Assembly (NCBI GenBank): GCA_028752905.1
Contig: JAQNBH010000252.1
Location: forward strand, 992,001-1,056,000
Direction: 5' to 3'
Source: Cladorhizidae sp. MBARI D1340-BT2
Lineage: Eukaryota; Porifera; Demospongiae; Poecilosclerida; Cladorhizidae
Length of the DNA: 64,000 bases
Part shown: piece by piece, positions 37,159 to 48,946 of the stretch
Layout of the letters: each line of letters begins with the position of its first letter
Position numbering within the stretch: position 1 is the stretch's first letter
Notes under the pieces: generated by a model
Databases searched by the model: none
What the model saw: the letters and a program-made list of their open reading frames with translations, nothing else
What the model was told of the DNA's origin: nothing
Position numbers and translations under genes: made by a program

Positions 37159-38058
37159 CCAGTGAAAAACCACTACATTTATTGATAATCTGTTGACTTG
37201 TTGCAGATAAGGGCCTTCTCTATCAGTTGACAAAATCTGGGACTTTGGTCTTGTTAATTAGGGCAGTTATGAATTGTACTCTTACTTGATGCTAAACATG
37301 TTAGCTTCGTAGATTATCCACACTTCACTGAATAGACTTGATGTATAGCTATTAAGATAGGACTCTCTAAGTGCTCTCTCTTGATACCAAACATCCATAT
37401 ATTCTGCACACTTCACTGTAATGGACTTGCAAGATAGGTATCTCTCAGTGTTCTCTATCTTGAGCTAAACATGTTAGCTTCATAGATTCTCCACACTTCA
37501 CTGAATAGACTTGATATATAGCTCTAAAGGTAGGCCTCTCTCTGTTCTCTCTCTTGATACCAAACATCCGTATATTCTGCATACATAGAATCACAAGATA
37601 GGTTTCTCTATGTGTTCTCTATCTTGATGCTAAACAGGTTAGCTTCATAGATTCTCCACACTTAAACTTGATATACAGCTATTAAGATAGGTCTCTCCCT
37701 GTGCTCTCTGTTGATATCAAACATCCATAATATTCTGCACACTTCACTGTAATGGACTTGATATGATTCGAATGATAGGTTTCATTATGTGTTCTCTATC
37801 TTGATATTTGCCCTAATTTGGTCTATATGTTTCTCATTTTCCCCCCAAAAATCTTGTTATTTTGCCGTAAAGCTCATAACTTTTCTACACTTTACCCAAA
37901 AAAGATAATTTTTATATCACCGGATAGCCCTTCTAATTATCTGTCTTTTGTAAGTGCCAAAATTTTGAGTACTCTAAGTATTAGCAAGTTATGGTGATTT
38001 GAAGTGGTAAGGTTTGCGATCTTTCCTGGCGTTTTACAGTTGCCAAAGCGGTGGCCTG
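37159..38058 (+). repeat. Satellite monomer M42 (900 bp, 8-bp deletion type)
   Basis: gacttg, deletion, gtaagtgcc and ttttacag. Counterpart of M35 and M23. Confidence 0.93.
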
Positions 38059-38957
38059 CCAGTGAAAAACCACTACATTTATTGATAATCTGTTGACATG
38101 TTGCAGATAAGGGCCTTCTCTATCAGTTGACAAAATCTGGGACTTTGGTCTTGTTAATTAGGGCAGTTATGAATTGTACTCTTACTTGATGCTAAACATG
38201 TTAGCTTCGTAGATTATCCACACTTCACTGAATAGACTTGATGTATAGCTATTAAGATAGGACTCTCTAAGTGCTCTCTCTTGATACCAAACATCCATAT
38301 ATTCTGCACACTTCACTGTATGGACTTGCAAGATAGGTATCTCTCAGTGTTCTCTATCTTGAGCTAAACATGTTAGCTTCATAGATTCTCCACACTTCAC
38401 TGAATAGACTTGATATATAGCTCTAAAGGTAGGCCTCTCTCTGTTCTCTCTCTTGATACCAAACATCCGTATATTCTGCATACATAGAATCACAAGATAG
38501 GTTTCTCTATGTGTTCTCTATCTTGATGCTAAACAGGTTAGCTTCATAGATTCTCCACACTTAAACTTGATATACAGCTATTAAGATAGGTCTCTCCCTG
38601 TGCTCTCTGTTGATATCAAACATCCATAATATTCTGCACACTTCACTGTAATGGACTTGATATGATTCGAATGATAGGTTTCATTATGTGTTCTCTATCT
38701 TGATATTTGCCCTAATTTGGTCTATATGTTTCTCATTTTCCCCCCAAAAATCTTGTTATTTTGCCGTAAAGCTCATAACTTTTCTACACTTTACCCAAAA
38801 AAGATAATTTTTATATCACCGGATAGCCCTTCTAATTATCTGTCTTTTGTAAGTGCCAAAATTTTGAGTACTCTAAGTATTAGCAAGTTATGGTGATTTG
38901 AAGTGGTAAGGTTTGCGATCTTTCCTGGCGTTTTACAGTTGCCAAAGCGGTGGCCTG
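38059..38957 (+). repeat. Satellite monomer M43 (899 bp, hybrid)
   Basis: Same hybrid as M36 (gtatgg plus 8-bp deletion). The last deletion-type monomer in the window. Confidence 0.93.
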
Positions 38958-39864
38958 CCAGTGAAAAACCACTACATTTATTGATAATCTGTTGACATGT
39001 TGCAGATAAGGGCCTTCTCTATCAGTTGACAAAATCTGGGACTTTGGTCTTGTTAATTAGGGCAGTTATGAATTGTACTCTTACTTGATGCTAAACATGT
39101 TAGCTTCGTAGATTATCCACACTTCACTGAATAGACTTGATGTATAGCTATTAAGATAGGACTCTCTAAGTGCTCTCTCTTGATACCAAACATCCATATA
39201 TTCTGCACACTTCACTGTATGGACTTGCAAGATAGGTATCTCTCAGTGTTCTCTATCTTGAGCTAAACATGTTAGCTTCATAGATTCTCCACACTTCACT
39301 GAATAGACTTGATATATAGCTCTAAAGGTAGGCCTCTCTCTGTTCTCTCTCTTGATACCAAACATCCGTATATTCTGCATACATAGAATCACAAGATAGG
39401 TTTCTCTATGTGTTCTCTATCTTGATGCTAAACAGGTTAGCTTCATAGATTCTCCACACTTCACTGTATAAACTTGATATACAGCTATTAAGATAGGTCT
39501 CTCCCTGTGCTCTCTGTTGATATCAAACATCCATAATATTCTGCACACTTCACTGTAATGGACTTGATATGATTCGAATGATAGGTTTCATTATGTGTTC
39601 TCTATCTTGATATTTGCCCTAATTTGGTCTATATGTTTCTCATTTTCCCCCAAAAAATCTTGTTATTTTGCCGTAAAGCTCATAACTTTTCTACTCTTTA
39701 CCCAAAAAAGATAATTTTTATATCACCGGATAGCCCTTCTAATTATCTGTCTTTTGTACGTGCCAAAATTTTGAGTACTCTAAGTATTAGCAAGTTATGG
39801 TAATTTGAAATGGTAAGGTTTGCGATCTTTCCTGGCGTTTTCCAGTTGCCAAAGCGGTGGCCTG
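38958..39864 (+). repeat. Satellite monomer M44 (907 bp, anchor type)
   Basis: Matches M1 at all diagnostic sites, including ctactc and taatttgaaatgg. Confidence 0.93.
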
Positions 39865-40771
39865 CCAGTGAAAAACCACTACATTTATTGATAATCTGTT
39901 GACATGTTGCAGATAAGGGCCTTCTCTATCAGTTGACAAAATCTGGGACTTTGGTCTTGTTAATTAGGGCAGTTATGAATTGTACTCTTACTTGATGCTA
40001 AACATGTTAGCTTCGTAGATTATCCACACTTCACTGAATAGACTTGATGTATAGCTATTAAGATAGGACTCTCTAAGTGCTCTCTCTTGATACCAAACAT
40101 CCATATATTCTGCACACTTCACTGTATGGACTTGCAAGATAGGTATCTCTCAGTGTTCTCTATCTTGAGCTAAACATGTTAGCTTCATAGATTCTCCACA
40201 CTTCACTGAATAGACTTGATATATAGCTCTAAAGGTAGGCCTCTCTCTGTTCTCTCTCTTGATACCAAACATCCGTATATTCTGCATACATAGAATCACA
40301 AGATAGGTTTCTCTATGTGTTCTCTATCTTGATGCTAAACAGGTTAGCTTCATAGATTCTCCACACTTCACTGTATAAACTTGATATATAGCTATTAAGA
40401 TAGGTCTCTCCCTGTGCTCTCTGTTGATATCAAACATCCATAATATTCTGCAAACTTCACTGTAATGGACTTGATATGATTCGAATGATAGGTTTCATTA
40501 TGTGTTCTCTATCTTGATATTTGCCCTAATTTGGTCTATATGTTTCTCATTTTCCCCCCAAAAATCTTGTTATTTTGCCGTAAAGCTCATAACTTTTCTA
40601 CACTTTACCCCAAAAAGATCATTTTTATATCACCGGATAGCCCTTCTAATTATCTGTCTTTTGTATGTGCCAAAATTTTGAGTACTCTAAGTATTAGCAA
40701 GTTATGATGATTTGAAGTGGTAAGGTTTGCGATCTTTCCTGGCGTTTTACAGTTGCCAAAGCGGTGGCCTG
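39865..40771 (+). repeat. Satellite monomer M45 (907 bp)
   Basis: Counterpart of M2 and M9: gtatgtgcc, tgatgattt, ttttacag. Confidence 0.93.
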
Positions 40772-41679
40772 CCAGTAAAAAACCACTACATTTATTGATA
40801 ATCTGTTGACATGTTGCAGATAAGGGCCTTCTCTATCAGTTGACAAAATCTGGGACTTTGGTCTTGTTAATTAGGGCAGTTATGAATTGTACTCTTACTT
40901 GATGCTAAACATGTTAGCTTCGTAGATTATCCACACTTCACTGAATAGACTTGATGTATAGCTATTAAGATAGGACTCTCTAAGTGCTCTCTCTTGATAC
41001 CAAACATCCTTATATTCTGCACACTTCACTGTAATGGACTTGCAAGATAGGTATCTCTCAGTGTTCTCTATCTTGAGCTAAACATGTTAGCTTCATAGAT
41101 TCTCCACACTTCACTGAATAGACTTGATATATAGCTCTAAAGGTAGGCCTCTCTCTGTTCTCTCTCTTGATACCAAACATCCGTATATTCTGCATACATA
41201 GAATCACAAGATAGGTTTCTCTATGTGTTCTCTATCTTGATGCTAAACAGGTTAGCTTCATAGATTCTCCACACTTCACTGTATAAACTTGATATATAGC
41301 TATTAAGATAGGTCTCTCCCTGTGCTCTCTGTTGATATCAAACATCCATAATATTCTGCAAACTTCACTGTAATGGACTTGATATGATTCGAATGATAGG
41401 TTTCATTATGTGTTCTCTATCTTGATATTTGCCATAATTTGGTCTATATGTTTCTCATTTTCCCCCAAAAAATCTTGTTATTTTGCCGTAAAGCTCATAA
41501 CTTTTCTACACTTTACCCAAAAAAGATAATTTTTATATCACTGGATAGCCCTTCTAATTATCTGTCTTTTGTACGTGCCAAAATTTTGAGTACTCTAAGT
41601 ATTAGCAAGTTATGGTGATTTGAAGTGGTAAGGTTTGCGATCTTTCCTGGCGTTTTCCAGTTGCCAAAGCGGTGGCCTG
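40772..41679 (+). repeat. Satellite monomer M46 (908 bp)
   Basis: gtaaaaaacc start, catcctta and cactgg as in M3. It differs by T4C5A6 and a private A at 41434 (gccataa). Confidence 0.93.
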
Positions 41680-42591
41680 CCAGTGAAAAACCACTATATA
41701 CATTTATTGATAATCTGTTGACTTGTTGCAGATAAGGGCCTTCTCTATCAGTTGACAAAATCTGGGACTTTGGTCTTGTTAATTAGGGCAGTTATGAATT
41801 GTACTCTTACTTGATGCTAAACATGTTAGCTTCGTAGATTATCCACACTTCACTGAATAGACTTGATGTATAGCTATTAAGATAGGACTCTCTAAGTGCT
41901 CTCTCTTGATACCAAACATCCATATATTCTGCACACTTCACTGTAATGGACTTGCAAGATAGGTATCTCTCAGTGTTCTCTATCTTGAGCTAAACATGTT
42001 AGCTTCATAGATTCTCCACACTTCACTGAATAGACTTGATATATAGCTCTAAAGGTAGGCCTCTCTCTGTTCTCTCTCTTGATACCAAACATTCGTATAT
42101 TCTGCATACATAGAATCACAAGATAGGTTTCTCTATGTGTTCTCTATCTTGATGCTAAACAGGTTAGCTTCATAGATTCTCCACACTTCACTGTATAAAC
42201 TTGATATACAGCTATTAAGATAGGTCTCTCCCTGTGCTCTCTGTTGATATCAAACATCCATAATATTCTGCACACTTCACTGTAATGGACTTGATATGAT
42301 TCGAATGATAGGTTTCATTATGTGTTCTCTATCTTGATATTTGCCCTAATTTGGTCTATATGTTTCTCATTTCCCCCCCAAAAATCTTGTTATTTTGCCG
42401 TAAAGCTCATAACTTTTCTACACTTTACCCAAAAAAGATAATTTTTATATCACCGGATAGCCCTTCTAATTATCTGTCTTTTGTAAGTGCCAAAATTTTG
42501 AGTACTCTAAGTATTAGCAAGTTATGGTGATTTGAAGTGGTAAGGTTTGCGATCTTTCCTGGCGTTTTACAGTTGCCAAAGCGGTGGCCTG
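41680..42591 (+). repeat. Satellite monomer M47 (912 bp, TATA type, hybrid)
   Basis: TATA at 41697-41700, cattcg and T3C7A5 as in M4, then gataa, gtaagtgcc and ttttacag as in M5. It looks like an M4/M5 fusion. Confidence 0.92.
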
Positions 42592-43498
42592 CCAGTGAAA
42601 AACCACTACATTTATTGATAATCTGTTGACATGTTGCAGATAAGGGCCTTCTCTATCAGTTGACAAAATCTGGGACTTTGGTCTTGTTAATTAGGGCAGT
42701 TATGAATTGTACTCTTACTTGATGCTAAACATGTTAGCTTCGTAGATTATCCACACTTCACTGAATAGACTTGATGTATAGCTATTAAGATAGGACTCTC
42801 TAAGTGCTCTCTCTTGATACCAAACATCCATATATTCTGCACACTTCACTGTATGGACTTGCAAGATAGGTATCTCTCAGTGTTCTCTATCTTGAGCTAA
42901 ACATGTTAGCTTCATAGATTCTCCACACTTCACTGAATAGACTTGATATATAGCTCTAAAGGTAGGCCTCTCTCTGTTCTCTCTCTTGATACCAAACATC
43001 CGTATATTCTGCATACATAGAATCACAAGATAGGTTTCTCTATGTGTTCTCTATCTTGATGCTAAACAGGTTAGCTTCATAGATTCTCCACACTTCACTG
43101 TATAAACTTGATATACAGCTATTAAGATAGGTCACTCCCTGTGCTCTCTGTTGATATCAAACATCCATAATATTCTGCACACTTCACTGTAATGGACTTG
43201 ATATGATTCGAATGATAGGTTTCATTATGTGTTCTCTATCTTGATATTTGCCCTAATTTGGACTATATGTTTCTCATTTTCCCCCAAAAAATCTTGTTAT
43301 TTTGCCGTAAAGCTCATAACTTTTCTACTCTTTACCCAAAAAAGATAATTTTTATATCACCGGATAGCCCTTCTAATTATCTGTCTTTTGTACGTGCCAA
43401 AATTTTGAGTACTCTAAGTATTAGCAAGTTATGATAATTTGAAATGGTAAGGTTTGCGATCTTTCCTGGCGTTTTCCAGTTGCCAAAGCGGTGGCCTG
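42592..43498 (+). repeat. Satellite monomer M48 (907 bp, anchor type)
   Basis: M44-like anchor with three private changes: A at 43134 (gtcactcc), A at 43262 (ggactat) and A at 43434 (tgataattt). Confidence 0.93.
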
Positions 43499-44405
43499 CC
43501 AGTGAAAAACCACTACATTTATTGATAATCTGTTGACATGTTGCAGATAAGGGCCTTCTCTATCAGTTGACAAAATCTGGGACTTTGGTCTTGTTAATTA
43601 GGGCAGTTATGAATTGTACTCTTACTTGATGCTAAACATGTTAGCTTCGTAGATTATCCACACTTCACTGAATAGACTTGATGTATAGCTATTAAGATAG
43701 GACTCTCTAAGTGCTCTCTCTTGATACCAAACATCCATATATTCTGCACACTTCACTGTATGGACTTGCAAGATAGGTATCTCTCAGTGTTCTCTATCTT
43801 GAGCTAAACATGTTAGCTTCATAGATTCTCCACACTTCACTGAATAGACTTGATATATAGCTCTAAAGGTAGGCCTCTCTCTGTTCTCTCTCTTGATACC
43901 AAACATCCGTATATTCTGCATACATAGAATCACAAGATAGGTTTCTCTATGTGTTCTCTATCTTGATGCTAAACAGGTTAGCTTCATAGATTCTCCACAC
44001 TTCACTGTATAAACTTGATATATAGCTATTAAGATAGGTCTCTCCCTGTGCTCTCTGTTGATATCAAACATCCATAATATTCTGCAAACTTCACTGTAAT
44101 GGACTTGATATGATTCGAATGATAGGTTTCATTATGTGTTCTCTATCTTGATATTTGCCCTAATTTGGTCTATATGTTTCTCATTTTCCCCCCAAAAATC
44201 TTGTTATTTTGCCGTAAAGCTCATAACTTTTCTACACTTTACCCAAAAAAGATAATTTTTATATCACTGGATAGCCCTTCTAATTATCTGTCTTTTGTAC
44301 GTGCCAAAATTTTGAGTACTCTAAGTATTAGCAAGTTATGGTGATTTGAAGTGGTAAGGTTTGCGATCTTTCCTGGCGTTTTCCAGTTGCCAAAGCGGTG
44401 GCCTG
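43499..44405 (+). repeat. Satellite monomer M49 (907 bp, hybrid)
   Basis: M45-like start (gtgaaaaacc, gtatgg) and M46-like end (gataa, cactgg, ttttccag), so one monomer replaces two. Confidence 0.92.
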
Positions 44406-45317
44406 CCAGTGAAAAACCACTATATACATTTATTGATAATCTGTTGACTTGTTGCAGATAAGGGCCTTCTCTATCAGTTGACAAAATCTGGGACTTTGGT
44501 CTTGTTAATTAGGGCAGTTATGAATTGTACTCTTACTTGATGCTAAACATGTTAGCTTCGTAGATTATCCACACTTCACTGAATAGACTTGATGTATAGC
44601 TATTAAGATAGGACTCTCTAAGTGCTCTCTCTTGATACCAAACATCCATATATTCTGCACACTTCACTGTAATGGACTTGCAAGATAGGTATCTCTCAGT
44701 GTTCTCTATCTTGAGCTAAACATGTTAGCTTCATAGATTCTCCACACTTCACTGAATAGACTTGATATATAGCTCTAAAGGTAGGCCTCTCTCTGTTCTC
44801 TCTCTTGATACCAAACATTCGTATATTCTGCATACATAGAATCACAAGATAGGTTTCTCTATGTGTTCTCTATCTTGATGCTAAACAGGTTAGCTTCATA
44901 GATTCTCCACACTTCACTGTATAAACTTGATATACAGCTATTAAGATAGGTCTCTCCCTGTGCTCTCTGTTGATATCAAACATCCATAATATTCTGCACA
45001 CTTCACTGTAATGGACTTGATATGATTCGAATGATAGGTTTCATTATGTGTTCTCTATCTTGATATTTGCCCTAATTTGGTCTATATGTTTCTCATTTTC
45101 CCCCCAAAAATCTTGTTATTTTGCCGTAAAGCTCATAACTTTTCTACACTTTACCCAAAAAAGATAATTTTTATATCACCGGATAGCCCTTCTAATTATC
45201 TGTCTTTTGTATGTGCCAAAATTTTGAGTACTCTAAGTATTAGCAAGTTATGGTGATTTGAAGTGGTAAGGTTTGCGATCTTTCCTGGCGTTTTACAGTT
45301 GCCAAAGCGGTGGCCTG
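44406..45317 (+). repeat. Satellite monomer M50 (912 bp, TATA type)
   Basis: TATA at 44423-44426 with cattcg. T4C6A5, gataa and ttttacag. gtatgtgcc distinguishes it from M57, M64 and M68. Confidence 0.93.
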
Positions 45318-46225
45318 CCAGTGAAAATCCACTACATTTATTGATAATCTGTTGACTTGTTGCAGATAAGGGCCTTCTCTATCAGTTGACAAAATCTGGG
45401 ACTTTGGTCTTGTTAATTAGGGCAGTTATGAATTGTACTCTTACTTGATGCTAAACATGTTAGCTTCGTAGATTATCCACACTTCACTGAATAGACTTGA
45501 TGTATAGCTATTAAGATAGGACTCTCTAAGTGCTCTCTCTTGATACCAAACATCCATATATTCTGCACACTTCACTGTAATGGACTTGCAAGATAGGTAT
45601 CTCTCAGTGTTCTCTATCTTGAGCTAAACATGTTAGCTTCATAGATTCTCCACACTTCACTGAATAGACTTGATATATAGCTCTAAAGGTAGGCCTCTCT
45701 CTGTTCTCTCTCTTGATACCAAACATCCGTATATTCTGCATACATAGAATCACAAGATAGGTTTCTCTATGTGTTCTCTATCTTGATGCTAAACAGGTTA
45801 GCTTCATAGATTCTCCACACTTTACTGTATAAACTTGATATACAGCTATTAAGATAGGTCTCTCCCTGTGCTCTCTGTTGATATCAAACATCCATAATAT
45901 TCTGCACACTTCACTGTAATGGACTTGATATGATTCGAATGATAGGTTTCATTGTGTGTTCTCTATCTTGATATTTGCCCTAATTTGGTCTATATGTTTC
46001 TCATTTTCCCCCCAAAAATCTTGTTATTTTGCCGTAAAGCTCATAACTTTTCTACACTTTACCCAAAAAAGATAATTTTTATATCACCGGATAGCCCTTC
46101 TAATTATCTGTCTTTTGTACGTGCCAAAATTTTGAGTACTCTAAGTATTAGCAAGTTATGATGATTTGAAGTGGTAAGGTTTGCGATCTTTCCTGGCGTT
46201 TTACAGTTGCCAAAGAGGTGGCCTG
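45318..46225 (+). repeat. Satellite monomer M51 (908 bp)
   Basis: gtgaaaatcc start, cactttactg, cattgtgtg, tgatgattt and aagaggtgg. Same in M58, M65 and M69. Confidence 0.93.
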
Positions 46226-47131
46226 CCAGTGAAAAACCACTACATTTATTGATAATCTGTTGACATGTTGCAGATAAGGGCCTTCTCTATCAGTTGACAA
46301 AATCTGGGACTTTGGTCTTGTTAATTAGGGCTGTTATGAATTGTACTCTTACTTGATGCTAAACATGTTAGCTTCGTAGATTATCCACACTTCACTGAAT
46401 AGACTTGATGTATAGCTATTAAGATAGGACTCTCTAAGTGCTCTCTCTTGATACCAAACATCCATATATTCTGCACACTTCACTGTAATGGACTTGCAAG
46501 ATAGGTATCTCTCAGTGTTCTCTATCTTGAGATAAACATGTTAGCTTCATAGATTCTCCACACTTCACTGAATAGACTTGATATATAGCTCTAAAGGTAG
46601 GCCTCTCTCTGTTCTCTCTCTTGATACCAAACATCCGTATATTCTGCATACATAGAATCACAAGATAGGTTTCTCTGTGTTCTCTATCTTGATGCTAAAC
46701 AGGTTAGCTTCATAGATTCTCCACACTTCACTGTATAAACTTGATATACAGCTATTAAGATAGGTCTCTCCCTATGCTCTCTGTTGATATCAAACATCCA
46801 TAATATTCTGCACACTTCACTGTAATGGACTTGATATGATTCGAATGATAGGTTTCATTATGTGTTCTCTATCTTGATATTTGCCCTAATTTGGTCTATA
46901 TGTTTCTCATTTTCCCCCCAAAAATCTTGTTATTTTGCCGTAAAGCTCATAACTTTTCTACACTTTACCCAAAAAAGATAATTTTTATATCACCGGATAG
47001 CCCTTCTAATTATCTGTCTTTTGTACGTGCCAAAATTTTGAGTACTCTAAGTATTAGCAAATTATGGTGATTTGAAGTGGTAAGGTTTGCGATCTTTCCT
47101 GGCGTTTTCCAGTTGCCAAAGCGGTGGCCTG
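46226..47131 (+). repeat. Satellite monomer M52 (906 bp)
   Basis: gggctgtt, gagataaac, ctctgtgttc (2 bp lost) and cctatgc. Private A at 47061 (gcaaattatg). Confidence 0.93.
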
Positions 47132-48039
47132 CCAGTGAAAAACCACTACATTTATTGATAATCTGTTGACTTGTTGCAGATAAGGGCCTTCTCTATCAGT
47201 TGACAAAATCTGGGACTTTGGTCTTGTTAATTAGGGCAGTTATGAATTGTACTCTTACTTGATGCTAAACATGTTAGCTTCGTAGATTATCCACACTTCA
47301 CTGAATAGACTTGATGTATAGCTATTAAGATAGGACTCTCTAAGTGCTCTCTCTTGATACCAAACATCCATATATTCTGCACACTTCACTGTAATGGACT
47401 TGCAAGATAGGTATCTCTCAGTGTTCTCTATCTTGAGCTAAACATGTTAGCTTCATAGATTCTCCACACTTCACTGAATAGACTTGATATATAGCTCTAA
47501 AGGTAGGCCTCTCTCTGTTCTCTCTCTTGATACCAAACATCCGTATATTCTGCATACATAGAATCACAAGATAGGTTTCTCTATGTGTTCTCTATCTTGA
47601 TGCTAAACAGGTTAGCTTCATAGATTCTCCACACTTCACTGTATAAACTTGATATACAGCTATTAAGATAGGTCTCTCCCTGTGCTCTCTGTTGATATCA
47701 AACATCCATAATATTCTGCACACTTCACTGTAATGGACTTGATATGATTCGAATGATAGGTTTCATTATGTGTTCTCTATCTTGATATTTGCCCTAATTT
47801 GGTCTATATGTTTCTCATTTCCCCCCCCAAAATCTTGTTATTTTGCCGTAAAGCTCATAACTTTTCTACACTTTACCCAAAAAAGATAATTTTTATATCA
47901 CCGGATAGCCCTTCTAATTATCTGTCTTTTGTACGTGCCAAAATTTTGAGTACTCTAAGTATTAGCAAGTTATGGTGATTTGAAGTGGTAAGGTTTGCGA
48001 TCTTTCCTGGCGTTTTCCAGTTGCCAAAGCGGTGGCCTG
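47132..48039 (+). repeat. Satellite monomer M53 (908 bp)
   Basis: gacttg, tacagc, T3C8A4, gataa and ttttccag. Same as M60. Confidence 0.93.
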
Positions 48040-48946
48040 CCAGTGAAAAACCACTACATTTATTGATAATCTGTTGACTTGTTGCAGATAAGGGCCTTCT
48101 CTATCAGTTGACAAAATCTGGGACTTTGGTCTTGTTAATTAGGGCAGTTATGAATTGTACTCTTACTTGATGCTAAACATGTTAGCTTCGTAGATTATCC
48201 ACACTTCACTGAATAGACTTGATGTATAGCTATTAAGATAGGACTCTCTAAGTGCTCTCTCTTGATACCAAACATCCATATATTCTGCACACTTCACTGT
48301 AATGGACTTGCAAGATAGGTATCTCTCAGTGTTCTCTATCTTGAGCTAAACATGTTAGCTTCATAGATTCTCCACACTTCACTGAATAGACTTGATATAT
48401 AGCTCTAAAGGTAGGCCTCTCTCTGTTCTCTCTCTTGATACCAAACATCCGTATATTCTGCATACATAGAATCACAAGATAGGTTTCTCTATGTGTTCTC
48501 TATCTTGATGCTAAACAGGTTAGCTTCATGATTCTCCACACTTCACTGTATAAACTTGATATACAGCTATTAAGATAGGTCTCTCCCTGTGCTCTCTGTT
48601 GATATCAAACATCCATAATATTCTGCACACTTCACTGTAATGGACTTGATATGATTCGAATGATAGGTTTCATTATGTGTTCTCTATCTTGATATTTGCC
48701 CTAATTTGGTCTATATGTTTCTCATTTCCCCCCCCAAAATCTTGTTATTTTGCCGTAAAGCTCATAACTTTTCTACACTTTACCCAAAAAAGATCATTTT
48801 TATATCACCGGATAGCCCTTCTAATTTTCTGTCTTTTGTACATGCCAAAATTTTGAGTACTCTAAGTATTAGCAAGTTATGATGATTTGAAGTGGTAAGG
48901 TTTGCGATCTTTCCTGGCGTTTTACAGTTGCCAAAGCGGTGGCCTG
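48040..48946 (+). repeat. Satellite monomer M54 (907 bp)
   Basis: Its 907-bp length comes from tcatgattc (1 bp lost in A3), not from gtatgg. Also ttttctg, gtacatgcc and gatca. Same as M61. Confidence 0.93.

Larger units (their letters stand above)
32636..38957 (+). repeat. Higher-order block IV, monomers M37-M43 (7-mer, 6322 bp)
   Basis: A shorter, more diverged relative of blocks II and III. M37 matches anchors M13 and M26. M38 is a M27-like/M29-like hybrid. M39 shares cttgaccc with M17 and M30. M42-M43 repeat M35-M36 at a 6322-bp offset. Private substitutions are more frequent here (32986, 34659, 35247, 36409), consistent with an older or less homogenised copy. Confidence 0.75.
38958..42591 (+). 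repeat. Higher-order block V, monomers M44-M47, resembling M1-M4
   Basis: M44-M47 have the same lengths (907, 907, 908, 912), the same order and most of the same diagnostic sites as M1-M4, at a constant 38957-bp offset. The TATA-insertion type reappears here after about 31 kb of absence. M47 is M4-like at its start and M5-like at its end, so one monomer equivalent has been lost at the block's right side. Confidence 0.85.
42592..44405 (+). repeat. Higher-order block VI, dimer M48-M49
   Basis: M48 is an anchor monomer close to M44. M49 begins like M45 and ends like M46 (ctgg at site 770), so it stands in place of two monomers. The next copy is a TATA monomer, as expected after an M46 end. This is the shortest form of the M1-M4 series. 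Confidence 0.75.

Noticed and set aside
45952..46161. A 69-codon plus-strand open frame, repeated at 52308, 58656 and 62290
   Set aside because: It depends on one A-to-G change (cattatgtg to cattgtgtg) that supplies a TTG start in M51-type monomers. The same frame is present without that start in the other copies. No domain, no codon bias and no context support a protein.
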